29,913 bases of DNA from BOG-938 sp048498155 (lineage in GTDB: Bacteria; Pseudomonadota; Alphaproteobacteria; Caulobacterales; Caulobacteraceae). Numbering within the stretch: position 1 is the stretch's first letter; every line of letters starts with the position of its first letter. The notes under the pieces are model-generated. The model was not told the origin of the DNA and searched no databases. It saw only the letters and a list, made by a program, of their open reading frames with translations. Made by a program: the position numbers and the translations under genes. This document shows, piece after piece, positions 6,849 to 14,547 of the stretch. Where the stretch lies: assembly GCA_048498155.1 (NCBI GenBank), contig JBEHYN010000036.1:1-29913 (forward strand). Reading direction: 5' to 3'.

Positions 6849-7508
6849 ATGGCCGAGGTGGTCATTTTCGGGGTCGGACAGGTGGCGGAGACGATCCACT
6901 ACTACCTCACCCGTGAAAGCGATCACCAGGTGGTCGCCTTTTCGGTCGATGCCGAATTTCAGACGTCGGATAGCCTGTTGGGCTTGCCGGTGGTCCCGTT
7001 TGAACGGGTGGAGGAGACCTTTCCGCCCGACCGATGCGGCATCTATGTCGCCATGAGTTTTCGCAAGCTGAACCGATTGCGGGCCGCCAAGCTGGAAGAG
7101 GCCGAGGCCAAGGGCTACGGCGCCATTGCCCATGTCAGCCCGCGAGCGGTGGTGTGGGATGGTTTCGTCGCCCAGCCCAACAGCTTCATCATGGAGCACA
7201 ACACGGTTCAGCCGTTCGTGACCATCGGCCGCAACACCATCCTGTGGTCGGGCAACCACATCGGCCACCATTCGAGCATCGGCGATAATGTCTTCATCTC
7301 ATCGCACGTGGTGGTGTCGGGCGCCGTGTGCGTGGGCGACAACAGCTTCCTGGGCGTCAACGCCACCTTGCGCGACAACATCAAGATCGGCTCACACAAC
7401 ATCATCGGCGCCGGAGCCCTGATCCTGAAGGACACCGAGGACTACGCTGTGTTTCCCGGCAAGGGGACCGAGCCGGCCGCTATCCGTAGCGATCGGTTGA
7501 GGGGCTGA
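6849..7508 (+). CDS. NeuD-like sugar O/N-acyltransferase (hexapeptide repeat)
   Basis: A 219-residue protein of the NeuD/PglD class. Residues ~1-75 form a small Rossmann-like nucleotide-sugar binding domain (EVVIFGVGQVAETIHYYL). Residues ~95-205 are left-handed beta-helix hexapeptide repeats (IGRNTILWSGNHIGHHSSIG, then VGDNSFLGVNATL and IGSHNIIGAGALI). The His-His pair in GHHSSIGDN fits the catalytic His position of this class. Such enzymes acetylate sialic-acid-like or 4-amino sugars from acetyl-CoA. It lies two bases after the GT41 gene and four before the next, so it probably modifies the sugar that pathway uses; that is inference. Confidence 0.85.
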   Translation: MAEVVIFGVGQVAETIHYYLTRESDHQVVAFSVDAEFQTSDSLLGLPVVPFERVEETFPPDRCGIYVAMSFRKLNRLRAAKLEEAEAKGYGAIAHVSPRAVVWDGFVAQPNSFIMEHNTVQPFVTIGRNTILWSGNHIGHHSSIGDNVFISSHVVVSGAVCVGDNSFLGVNATLRDNIKIGSHNIIGAGALILKDTEDYAVFPGKGTEPAAIRSDRLRG

Positions 7509-7512
7509 TCGC

Positions 7513-8448
7513 ATGGCGGCTGCCTGGGAGCGCATAGGACGGTTTTTTCATGCCGAGGGTCAGCGCCCTTGGATGGCGACCCACGCCCAGATGCCTCACG
7601 CCGAGGTTATCGAGGGCTCTCTGATCCGCATCTATTTCTCCAGCCGCGATGCTCAGAACCGAACCCATATCAGCTGGCTGACCCTGGATCTGGAGCGGCC
7701 CGACTGCGTCCTGGACCTATCGGCCCAGCCCCTGCTGGCGCCCGGCGAAATCGGAACCTTCGACGATATGGGCGCCATGTCCTCTTGGATGACCCTGGAC
7801 GGCGGCCAAAGGCATTTCTACACCATCGGCTGGAACGTGAAGAACCGCGTGCCGATGCACACGTCCATCGGCCTGGCCCGGGCGCCGGCCGCAGGGGAAC
7901 CGGTGATCGACCAGCGCCTGATCGGCCCGGTGTTCGAGCGCAATCCAACCAATCCCTATTACGTGTCCTGCCCCTGCGTGCTGAAGCTGGGGGAGGAATG
8001 GCGCATGTGGTTCATGAACGGCCTGGCCTGGGGCGAGGCGGACGGCAAGCCCTACTCCCGCTACGACGTGGGCCACGCCCGCTCGGCAGACGGGGTGAAC
8101 TGGACTCCCGATCAAGTGACCTGTGTGCCCCTGGCGCACCCCGACGAGATCGCCATCGCCCGTCCTTGCGTGGTACGTGATGGGGACCTGTGGCGCATGT
8201 GGCACTGCTATCGCGGGACCAGCTTCGACTACCGCATCGGCTATGCGGAAAGCGAGGACGGGCAGACCTGGCGCCGACGCGACGACCACCTGGTCTTACC
8301 GCCCTCAGGCTCGGGTTTCGACAGCGCCATGACCTGTTATCCCTATGTGTTTGACCACCTCTGCGAACGCTGGATGATCTATTGCGGCGACGGTTTCGGT
8401 CAGGGAGGCCTCGGGTTGGCCCGACTGAATCAGGGGGCCTTGCCATGA
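7513..8448 (+). CDS. Five-bladed beta-propeller protein (GH43/GH130-like)
   Basis: A 311-residue protein without signal peptide. Repeated blade-like motifs are rich in aromatic residues and end in W-x-M-W/Y: YYVSCPCVLKLGEEWRMWF (near 155), ARPCVVRDGDLWRMWHCYRG (near 216) and CYPYVFDHLCERWMIYCG (near 276). It also has the S-x-D-G-x-x-W turns found in glycoside hydrolase F-superfamily propellers (SADGVNW, SEDGQTW). The fold points to glycan binding or cleavage/phosphorolysis. I cannot assign a GH family or catalytic acids with confidence. Lack of an export signal suggests a cytoplasmic, biosynthetic role. Its stop overlaps the next ATG (ATGA). Confidence 0.75.
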   Translation: MAAAWERIGRFFHAEGQRPWMATHAQMPHAEVIEGSLIRIYFSSRDAQNRTHISWLTLDLERPDCVLDLSAQPLLAPGEIGTFDDMGAMSSWMTLDGGQRHFYTIGWNVKNRVPMHTSIGLARAPAAGEPVIDQRLIGPVFERNPTNPYYVSCPCVLKLGEEWRMWFMNGLAWGEADGKPYSRYDVGHARSADGVNWTPDQVTCVPLAHPDEIAIARPCVVRDGDLWRMWHCYRGTSFDYRIGYAESEDGQTWRRRDDHLVLPPSGSGFDSAMTCYPYVFDHLCERWMIYCGDGFGQGGLGLARLNQGALP

Positions 8449-9290
8449 GTGCGGTCGATCTGGAGCGCTACCGGCGCGACGGCTATCTGGTGCTGAAACA
8501 ACAGATCCCCGTGGAGGCCCTGAGGACCTGCCTGGACGAGATCTATGTCCTGTTCAATCGCATGGCCCGGCGATGGTCCTTGCCCGTGCCCGACGCGCAC
8601 GACCTGCTGAGCTTGACCCAGGTGATGACCGCGGTATTTGCCCGCGACGTGGCTTCCTTCATGGCGACGGGCAAGCTCGCCCAGCACACCATCGCCTTGC
8701 ACCGGCTCGGCTGCGACGAGGCCGTGCTGGCCCCGGTGCGCGCGGTTGGGTTGGAGCTGCCGACCATCTCCACTCGGCCGGTTATCTTCATCATCCATGA
8801 GGCGCTCAAGGTGCCCGGCGGTTATCACAAGTCGCCGCCCCATCAGGACTGGCGCAACATGCAGGGCAGCCTGGACTCCGCTGTGGTGTGGATTCCCTTC
8901 GCCGATGTCGCTTCCGGCGGCCATGCCTTGGAGGTGCTGCCCGGCAGCCACTTGCGCGGTCTATTGCCGTCCGGCGAGGATGCCTTCGGCCACCGGGTGG
9001 AGGATGCCTCCGTGGGCGACCAGCCCTTTGTACCGCTGGAGGTGACGCTGGGCGATGCTGTGCTGTTCTCGTCCTTCCTGGTCCACCGGACCGGACAGGC
9101 GGGCGGCGAGGTCGCACGGCTGGCGGCCAGCTATCGTTACAACAACGTGCTCGAGCCCAGCTTTGTCGAGCGCGGCTACCCCAACCCTTACGTCTACCGA
9201 CCCGACATGACCCTGCTGACCCCCGGTTTCCCCGAGATCGAGCGCTTACAAGCCCTGTTCGGCCCCAATCAGAAGGTCGCCGCCGAATGA
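8445..9290 (+). CDS. PhyH-family Fe(II)/2-oxoglutarate dioxygenase 1
   Basis: A 281-residue phytanoyl-CoA dioxygenase-like protein with a double-stranded beta-helix core. The iron triad is visible: His133 and Asp135 in SPPHQDWRN, and distal His214 in SSFLVHRTGQ; a following Arg225 is positioned to bind 2-oxoglutarate. Other family landmarks are GGHALEVLPGSHLRG (near 158) and the N-terminal YRRDGYLVLKQ. It would hydroxylate a small molecule or sugar; the substrate is unknown. It overlaps the preceding gene by four bases (ATGA) and also overlaps the next dioxygenase by four bases, so co-translation is likely. Confidence 0.88.
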   Translation: MSAVDLERYRRDGYLVLKQQIPVEALRTCLDEIYVLFNRMARRWSLPVPDAHDLLSLTQVMTAVFARDVASFMATGKLAQHTIALHRLGCDEAVLAPVRAVGLELPTISTRPVIFIIHEALKVPGGYHKSPPHQDWRNMQGSLDSAVVWIPFADVASGGHALEVLPGSHLRGLLPSGEDAFGHRVEDASVGDQPFVPLEVTLGDAVLFSSFLVHRTGQAGGEVARLAASYRYNNVLEPSFVERGYPNPYVYRPDMTLLTPGFPEIERLQALFGPNQKVAAE

Positions 9291-10117
9291 GCCGTGATCC
9301 CAAGACCCATCTGACGGCCATCGCCGAACGTGGCTACACGGTTCTACCGGGAGAGGTTCCGCGCCCTCAGGTCGAGGCGATTCTGGCGTCCATGCGCCGC
9401 CTGCATGCAGAGCGCGGCCAGGCCGACGATGCCGATCAGCCGATGCTTAATCGCGGTCACGCCATCCTCTACAACATGCAACGTGAGGACGTACTCTATC
9501 CGCGGATGTTCACGGGCAACGCCCTGGTCATGGACGTCCTCAAGGGCCTGCTCAACGACGTCTGGTACAAGCCGATCCCGCAGGATCAGCCCAATTTCAT
9601 CATGCGCTCGATCATCGGCCGCAGCTCAGGGCCCGGCCCCCTGCCGCTGCACATCGACAGCTTCATCCCCTCGGGCGGCGCCCTATGTTTCATCTGCCAG
9701 GCGGCCGTGGTGCTCGAAGACCAGACGGTCGAGCGCGGCTGCACCGTGGTGGTGCCAGGCTCGCACCTGTCGGACCGCTACGCAGACCAGGCCGCCATGG
9801 CCGACGCCGTGCCGTTGGAGGCCAAGGCCGGCGACGTGGTGATCTGGGACAGCCGCCTGTGGCACGGCGCCTTAGGCAATTCGACGGCCTTGTCGCGCTG
9901 GTCGCTGATCGCCACCTTCGCGCGCTGGTGGATCAAACAGAACTACGACATGACCGGCACCTTGCCCCAGCACATCTATGAGCAGCTGACGGACGACGAG
10001 AAGGCGGTTTTCGGCTTTTGCTCGATACCGCCGCGCGACGAGCGCGAGCGCGCAGACATGAAGTGCGGCCATACAGACTTGCGCCCGACCGTGGCGGATT
10101 ACCGGCGAGCAGGGTAG
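9287..10117 (+). CDS. PhyH-family Fe(II)/2-oxoglutarate dioxygenase 2
   Basis: A 276-residue protein, a distant relative of the preceding dioxygenase. The iron ligands are His122 and Asp124 (LPLHIDSFIP) and His193 (DSRLWHGALGNST), with Arg204 as likely 2-oxoglutarate anchor. GCTVVVPGSHLSDRY (151-165) is the standard PhyH segment. It starts at an ATG overlapping the previous stop (ATGA) and ends three bases from the convergent WbqC-like gene. Two adjacent PhyH enzymes suggest two hydroxylation or oxidation steps on related substrates within the glycan pathway, which is inference. It is the last gene of the five-gene run. Confidence 0.87.
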   Translation: MSRDPKTHLTAIAERGYTVLPGEVPRPQVEAILASMRRLHAERGQADDADQPMLNRGHAILYNMQREDVLYPRMFTGNALVMDVLKGLLNDVWYKPIPQDQPNFIMRSIIGRSSGPGPLPLHIDSFIPSGGALCFICQAAVVLEDQTVERGCTVVVPGSHLSDRYADQAAMADAVPLEAKAGDVVIWDSRLWHGALGNSTALSRWSLIATFARWWIKQNYDMTGTLPQHIYEQLTDDEKAVFGFCSIPPRDERERADMKCGHTDLRPTVADYRRAG

Positions 10118-10120
10118 GGG

Positions 10121-10789
10121 CTAGAGCGACGGCGTTTGGCTCAATATCTCCGCCCTAACGGCCTCGACCGGCTCGCTCGCCAAGCGGTGCAGCAGGCTCC
10201 AATTGGGTCCGATGTAGTCATCCAGGAAATGCAGGCCCACACCCTGGGCGGCGAAGGCCTCGGCTTGATACAGCTCACGTCCGCCCGGCGCGTTCAGATA
10301 GTCCTTCGCTCCGACGGCCTGCAAAATCGCCAGGATCCGGTCTTGAGCCCTGAGGCCTGGGTCGATCTCCAATGTGCTGGAGCGGATCAGTCTGCAGTCC
10401 AGGCCGAGGAGTTCGCAGGCGACCGTGATCTGCCGCTCGGCATAGTCCACGAAACGCCCGTTGAATGGGCTGGCGTACAGAAACCGGTCCGCCGCCGGAT
10501 TGAGCCGCGCCAAGCTGGGAAAGGCCCGCGCCCGTTCGGCCATGCGCTCAGTGGCGTCATCGGCGAAGACCAAGTCCTGGATGCGCGCGTCATAAGCTGC
10601 GTGAGCGAGGGGCAGGGTCAGCCACTCGGGCTCGCTCTTGGCGTCCGGCAGGCGGTTACGATGCACCCAGCCCCTGCGGGGAAACTGCACGCAGTCATAA
10701 ATCACGAATAGTTCGGCTCCGGCCGCCAGCCGCCAGTAGCCGGCATAGGGGGCGAAATAGGGCTGCATGATCGCCACAGTCCCCGCCAC
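10121..10789 (-). CDS. WbqC-like family protein
   Basis: A 222-residue protein with the characteristic WbqC N-terminus (TVAIMQPYFAPYAGYWRL) and the family blocks FVIYDCVQFPRRGWVHRNRL and WLTLPL, plus a later GGRELY segment. Members occur in O-antigen and other surface polysaccharide clusters; their biochemical activity is not settled. The start is a GTG at 10789 with GGAGG eight bases upstream. The next in-frame ATG (10768) would truncate the conserved beginning. It faces the two dioxygenases and is divergent from the methyltransferase, with a 97-bp shared promoter region. Its presence is one of the better arguments that this region concerns surface glycans. Confidence 0.88.
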   Translation of the reverse strand: MAGTVAIMQPYFAPYAGYWRLAAGAELFVIYDCVQFPRRGWVHRNRLPDAKSEPEWLTLPLAHAAYDARIQDLVFADDATERMAERARAFPSLARLNPAADRFLYASPFNGRFVDYAERQITVACELLGLDCRLIRSSTLEIDPGLRAQDRILAILQAVGAKDYLNAPGGRELYQAEAFAAQGVGLHFLDDYIGPNWSLLHRLASEPVEAVRAEILSQTPSL

Positions 10790-10886
10790 GCATCGCCCTC
10801 CATCCGAACCTGGAGGCTAGAGGATTCCCGGCGCCAGGAGAACGGCCCCCGCGATTCACGGACAGGCTCAAAGCTCGGGCATAGTC

Positions 10887-12011
10887 ATGCCTTCGATTCG
10901 CCTGCTCCGAGACCGCGCCATGGCTCCCAAGTCTCCCCCATCCGCCGCAGAGGTCTTGCTCATCGTGCCGGGCGGGCTAGGGGATGGCCCTACCCACAGA
11001 GCCCAGGCGGAGGGGGGCGGAATCGCCGTGGTGGGCGCGTCCTCGCTCAAGGACGATCCGGCCGCGGCGCAGTACCAGAGCTGGGCCTACCTGCCCCACA
11101 TCGCCGATCCGCAATTCGAGACGGCGCTGGCCGACCTGATCGTCCAGCTCGGCGTGGGCCGAATTCACGCCACCCACTATCTGGTCTGGGCCAAGGCCAG
11201 GGCAGTGCTGGATCGTCTTGAGAGCCCGGTGACCTTGACGCGCGGCCGCACTTTCATGGAGCTGGAGGGCGAGTACCGTCAGCTTCGCCAAAGAGTGCGG
11301 GCCTCCATGCCGACGGCCGAGTTGGCTGCGTCGAAGCCCCTGCATCCGCCGCTTTCGCCGGTGGAGACGGCGGGCTACCTGCGCGCGGCCCTGGCGATTC
11401 CCGGCGAGAGCTATGAGCCCAAGCTGATGGCGATGATGCAGGTCGCCCGCCATATTCCGCGAGGCGATGTGGTGGAGGTCGGCTGCCTGTTCGGTCGCAC
11501 CGCCGCCCTGCTGGCCATGCTGGCGCGGCGCTATGACCTGGGCCAGGTGCTGTGTGTCGATCCATGGTCCGGCGACGAGCTCGATCAGGGCTCCGAGGCC
11601 CTGCGCCGGCCGAGCCTGGATTACGACTGGGACGAGTGGCGGCGCATGTTCGAGCTCAATGTCGCCCCGTTCGCCCAAGGCCGGCTGAACTATATTCGCG
11701 CGACAGGGGAGGCGGGCGGCGCGGCCTATGCCCAAAGCCGCCAGGTGGTCACCGACGCCTTCGGCGAGAGCCTATATCAAGGGCGCATCGGCATGCTGCA
11801 CATCGACGGCAACCACGAATACGGCCACGTTCTGGCCGACACCCAGGCCTGGGCGCCGTTCGTACAACCGGGGGGCTGGATCATTTTCGACGACTATGAG
11901 TGGGATTGGGGGGACGGCCCGCGCCGGGTGGCCGACGATTTTATGGCGAACCATCCCATCCGGACGCGATTCCTGGCCGCCGGGGCGATGTTCGTCCAAC
12001 TGGGCGATTGA
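10887..12011 (+). CDS. Two-domain class I SAM methyltransferase
   Basis: A 374-residue protein. Residues ~170-374 form a Methyltransf_24-type class I methyltransferase: motif I is VVEVGCLFGRTAALLA (195-210), the acidic residue after beta-2 is Asp225 (VLCVDPWSGD), and IDGNHEYGHVLAD and GGWIIFDDYEW follow. Residues 1-130 are a separate alpha/beta domain (EVLLIVPGGLGDGP, IAVVGASSLKDDPAAAQY, then YLPHI) that resembles the pre-ATP-grasp or Rossmann-like domains preceding sugar/amino-acid ligases. That resemblance is tentative. The ATG at 10887 has a poor ribosome site, and ATG 10920 is an alternative. Its TGA and the stop of the convergent aminotransferase share the palindrome TGATCA. Confidence 0.85.
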   Translation: MPSIRLLRDRAMAPKSPPSAAEVLLIVPGGLGDGPTHRAQAEGGGIAVVGASSLKDDPAAAQYQSWAYLPHIADPQFETALADLIVQLGVGRIHATHYLVWAKARAVLDRLESPVTLTRGRTFMELEGEYRQLRQRVRASMPTAELAASKPLHPPLSPVETAGYLRAALAIPGESYEPKLMAMMQVARHIPRGDVVEVGCLFGRTAALLAMLARRYDLGQVLCVDPWSGDELDQGSEALRRPSLDYDWDEWRRMFELNVAPFAQGRLNYIRATGEAGGAAYAQSRQVVTDAFGESLYQGRIGMLHIDGNHEYGHVLADTQAWAPFVQPGGWIIFDDYEWDWGDGPRRVADDFMANHPIRTRFLAAGAMFVQLGD

Positions 12012-13154
12012 TCAGCCCGCCCGCACCGCCTCGATGACCGCCTGAGCAATGCGGCCAATCACCCGGCCGTCCATATCCATGGCGTAAGGCAGGCCGATGG
12101 TGGAAGCGGCCAGGCGCCGGGTTGCGGCCAGATCAGCGTGCGGCAGGCCGGCGAAAGCCGGGTGGTCTTGGCAGCCTCGGCCCCACCAGCAACGGGTGTC
12201 TATGCCCACGGCCGATAGGCGCTTCTGGATGCGGTCCGAAGAGCCGTCGGGCAAGCGCGCGACGCAAACGCTGGTCACCCACGCCGTGCCCCAGCCGGGC
12301 TGGAACTGCACCGCGTCAAGACCGCTCAGAGCAATGCGCAAGCCTTGGGCGACCAGGCCATAGCGCATGCGGGTGGTGGGCCACATGTCCAGGCTCGCCA
12401 TGCCCACGGCCGCCGCATATTCACTCAATTTGGCGTTGGTGGCGGCCATCATGGACTCGCGTGCGCCCTTGAAGCCATAGCAGGAGATCTGGCGCAGGCG
12501 TTCGATCAGCTGCCGGTCTGTCGAGGCCACCATCCCGCCCTCGCCCACGCCCAGCACCTTGGTCGCGTGCAGGCTGACGATGGTCGGCAGGGCCGCGTCA
12601 TGCACCGTGTCGAAGGCGGCCGCCGCGTCGATGAGGACAGCCAGGCCGGTCTGTTCGCGCAGGTCAACCCAAGGGTCGGCGTCGAGCGGACTGCCGAAAG
12701 GCGATACGGCGATCACCGCAGCCACCGGCCCCGGCGCTCGGGGCAAGGCGTCCAGGACGATCTGGGGGGTGAGCGCCCAGGTATGGGGATCGACGTCCAG
12801 GAACCAGGGAACCAGGCCCGCCTGCAATACCGCATGCGCCGTGGCCACGAAGGTCCAGGCAGGCATGGCCACCAGAGCGCCGCTCGGCAGGCCCAATGCC
12901 GTCAGGGTCAGAGTCAAGCCCTGGGTGCCGTTGGCCACGGTGGTCACCGCCGCGCCCGGGTTGAAACGAGCGGCCAGACGAGCTTCGAACTCGGTAAGGA
13001 GGGGGCCGAAATTGGAGTACCAACGCCGTTGATCGATGTCTCGCAGATAGGGCGTAATTGCGTCGTATGGCGGCAGATAGGGGCGAGCCACAGGAATGTG
13101 CCCTGGGGCGGGCGATATATCTTCTGCGGGGCTCAAGGCTCTGCGCGTCGACAT
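12012..13154 (-). CDS. DegT/DnrJ/EryC1-family PLP aminotransferase
   Basis: A 380-residue sugar aminotransferase homologue. Family marks are RRWYSNFGPLLTEFEARLA (43-61), NGTQGL (75-80), AWTFVATAHAV (99-109), Asp176 in LIDAAAAFD for the PLP pyridine nitrogen, and Lys199 in SLHATKVLGVGEGG as the Schiff-base lysine. Such enzymes aminate keto-deoxy nucleotide sugars used in O-antigen, S-layer or flagellar glycans. A GTG at 13175 would add seven residues; the ATG at 13154 is the simpler start. It lies end to end with the methyltransferase. It could supply the amino group that the NeuD-like protein acylates; that link is inference. Confidence 0.9.
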   Translation of the reverse strand: MSTRRALSPAEDISPAPGHIPVARPYLPPYDAITPYLRDIDQRRWYSNFGPLLTEFEARLAARFNPGAAVTTVANGTQGLTLTLTALGLPSGALVAMPAWTFVATAHAVLQAGLVPWFLDVDPHTWALTPQIVLDALPRAPGPVAAVIAVSPFGSPLDADPWVDLREQTGLAVLIDAAAAFDTVHDAALPTIVSLHATKVLGVGEGGMVASTDRQLIERLRQISCYGFKGARESMMAATNAKLSEYAAAVGMASLDMWPTTRMRYGLVAQGLRIALSGLDAVQFQPGWGTAWVTSVCVARLPDGSSDRIQKRLSAVGIDTRCWWGRGCQDHPAFAGLPHADLAATRRLAASTIGLPYAMDMDGRVIGRIAQAVIEAVRAG

Positions 13155-13659
13155 GGCTGATTTGGCCGATTCCACCCCGGATCCGAACCATCAACCGAAC
13201 ATGATTGTGGTTAACAGCTTCTGTAGGGGCGACTGTCGCGCTGGGATGCGTCGAGCGGCTGTGGATAAACTCTTCGTGTGCTGAGCTCAAAGTTTGCCGT
13301 CTGTTGGGTCGCGCGTTGAGCGAACCTTGAATTCGATAAGCACACGAGAATTCCATGTTCCGAGCGCCGCTGGATAAACAGAAATTCCCTCCCTAGGCGG
13401 CGCAAAACTCAGGCGACTGCCTGAATCGCCACACTGGCGCGCGGGCGACGTCATCCAACCCGCGCGGGCCAGTGCTCGATTTTGCTGGCTTTTGGGCTGC
13501 ACTCTGACATAATGCGCGCCATCGAATATCGTTTTCGGCCCGGTTGCTCCCCACGCTTGTTCTTCGGATCCAGCCCGAGCCTTCCAAGACCCTCTCCGAC
13601 ATTCTGATCATGCGCACCGATCGGGGCGAATGGACTTATCCACCCGAAAGGTGACTCTC
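13155..13659. other. Gene-poor region with DnaA-box-like motifs upstream of csp
   Basis: No convincing gene lies in these ~500 bases. A perfect DnaA box (TTATCCACA on the minus strand) is at 13260-13268, a partial one at 13369-13377 (minus, 7 of 9), and TTATCCACC at 13636-13644 (plus, 8 of 9). The right part should hold the promoter and 5' leader of the cold-shock gene; CATAAT near 13510 is a weak -10 candidate. I see no AT-rich unwinding block or replication gene beside it, so it is not called an origin. Confidence 0.4.
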
Positions 13660-13869
13660 ATGGCAACTGGTACTGTGAAGTGGTTTAACGCCACCAAAGG
13701 CTTCGGCTTCATTCAACCCGACGAAGGCGGCGCGGACGTGTTCGTGCACATCTCGGCGGTCGAGCGTTCGACCCTCGGCTCTCTGCATGAGGGCCAAAAG
13801 GTCGGTTACGAACTTGAGCGCGATCAGCGCAGCGGCAAGATGTCCGCGAGCCAACTGCAATCGGCCTAG
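13660..13869 (+). CDS. Cold-shock domain protein
   Basis: A 69-residue CspA-family protein consisting of one OB-fold cold-shock domain. The RNA-binding motifs are intact: KGFGFIQP (RNP1, about 14-21) and VFVHISAVE (RNP2, about 28-36), after the standard GTVKWFN beginning. It binds single-stranded RNA/DNA and melts RNA structure in the cytoplasm. ATG 13660 has AAGGTGA six bases upstream; an in-frame start at 13630 would add ten atypical residues. A strong hairpin terminator follows at 13880-13917. The long upstream region could contain a structured leader as in other csp genes, but I did not identify one. Confidence 0.95.
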   Translation: MATGTVKWFNATKGFGFIQPDEGGADVFVHISAVERSTLGSLHEGQKVGYELERDQRSGKMSASQLQSA

Positions 13870-13879
13870 GATTTAAGGA

Positions 13880-13920
13880 CGCCGGGCGAGGGGGCTTTAC
13901 AGCTGCCTCGCCCGGCGTTT
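13880..13920 (+). terminator. Intrinsic terminator of the csp gene
   Basis: CGCCGGGCGAG (13880-13890) pairs perfectly with CTCGCCCGGCG (13907-13917), an 11-bp GC-rich stem, followed by TTT and a T-rich stretch. It begins eleven bases after the csp stop. Confidence 0.75.
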
Positions 13921-13929
13921 CAATTTCAA

Positions 13930-14148
13930 ATGGCCCAATCCACTGTAGAGCGCGCTTACGCCTTGGCCCGATCGGGTCAGTTTCAGGACTTCGCCCAACT
14001 GAGGGTTCGCCTGGACGCCGAAGGCTGCCGCGCCATTGACACCTTACTCGCCGGTCGCTCCATCCGCGGCCACCTGGATGCGATCTGCGCGGCTGCGTTC
14101 AATATCGCGCCGACAACCAACACTCCGCCAACGACCGAGAATTCATGA
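13930..14148 (+). CDS. Conserved hypothetical 72-aa protein
   Basis: A 72-residue protein (STVERAYALARSG near the N-terminus, then LRVRLDAEG and RSIRGHLDAICAAAF). It resembles small uncharacterised proteins in alphaproteobacteria; no domain or function can be named. It begins only twelve bases after the csp terminator hairpin and has no clear ribosome binding site. It may therefore be translated from read-through or from a very short leader. It overlaps the next gene by four bases (ATGA), indicating coupling. Confidence 0.7.
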   Translation: MAQSTVERAYALARSGQFQDFAQLRVRLDAEGCRAIDTLLAGRSIRGHLDAICAAAFNIAPTTNTPPTTENS

Positions 14149-14504
14149 AAGCGACTAAACAGGCCGACTTTGCTGAGCGGCTGAAAACAGCTTCAGAGGC
14201 CAAGAAGGCCTTGCTGGCCAAGTTCACCCCCAAGCCCGCCGCGCCCGACCCTGAATTTACCCTGAGAGCCGACCGCAAGGCGCAAGAGCTGGAGCGCGTG
14301 CGTCAGGCGCGCGCCGAGGCCAAGGCCGCCAAACAGCAAGCAGCCCTGGAAGCAGCCGAAGCCGCCCGTCTGGCCCAAGAGGCATTGGACGCGGAGGTGA
14401 TGGACGCCAAGCGCGGCGAGCGCAAGGAGCGCAAGGCTCTATCCAAGGTGGAAGCCAAGGCCAAGCGCGACGCCCGCTACGCGGCGCGCAAGGCTCGCCA
14501 CTAG
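14145..14504 (+). CDS. DUF6481-like coiled-coil protein
   Basis: A 119-residue protein composed almost wholly of Ala, Lys, Glu and Arg, predicted to form one long charged alpha-helix or coiled coil from about residue 40 to 115 (KAQELERVRQARAEAKAAKQ and RKERKALSKVEAKAKRDARY). The N-terminus (ADFAERLKTASEAKKALLAKF) agrees with the DUF6481 family found in alphaproteobacteria. Function is unknown; the basic composition allows nucleic-acid binding. It overlaps the preceding small gene (ATGA) and forms a two-gene unit with it. Confidence 0.75.
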   Translation: MKATKQADFAERLKTASEAKKALLAKFTPKPAAPDPEFTLRADRKAQELERVRQARAEAKAAKQQAALEAAEAARLAQEALDAEVMDAKRGERKERKALSKVEAKAKRDARYAARKARH

Positions 14505-14547
14505 GCGCTTTCATCGGCTCCTGCCGGCGCGAGCCGGAACCAAGATT

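Noticed and set aside
7208..7435. Minus-strand frame within the NeuD-like gene
   Set aside because: A shadow of the repeat-rich hexapeptide coding sequence; no independent support.
12009..12014. TGATCA palindrome supplying both convergent stop codons
   Set aside because: True, but expected occasionally for genes packed end to end; no function needs to be assumed.
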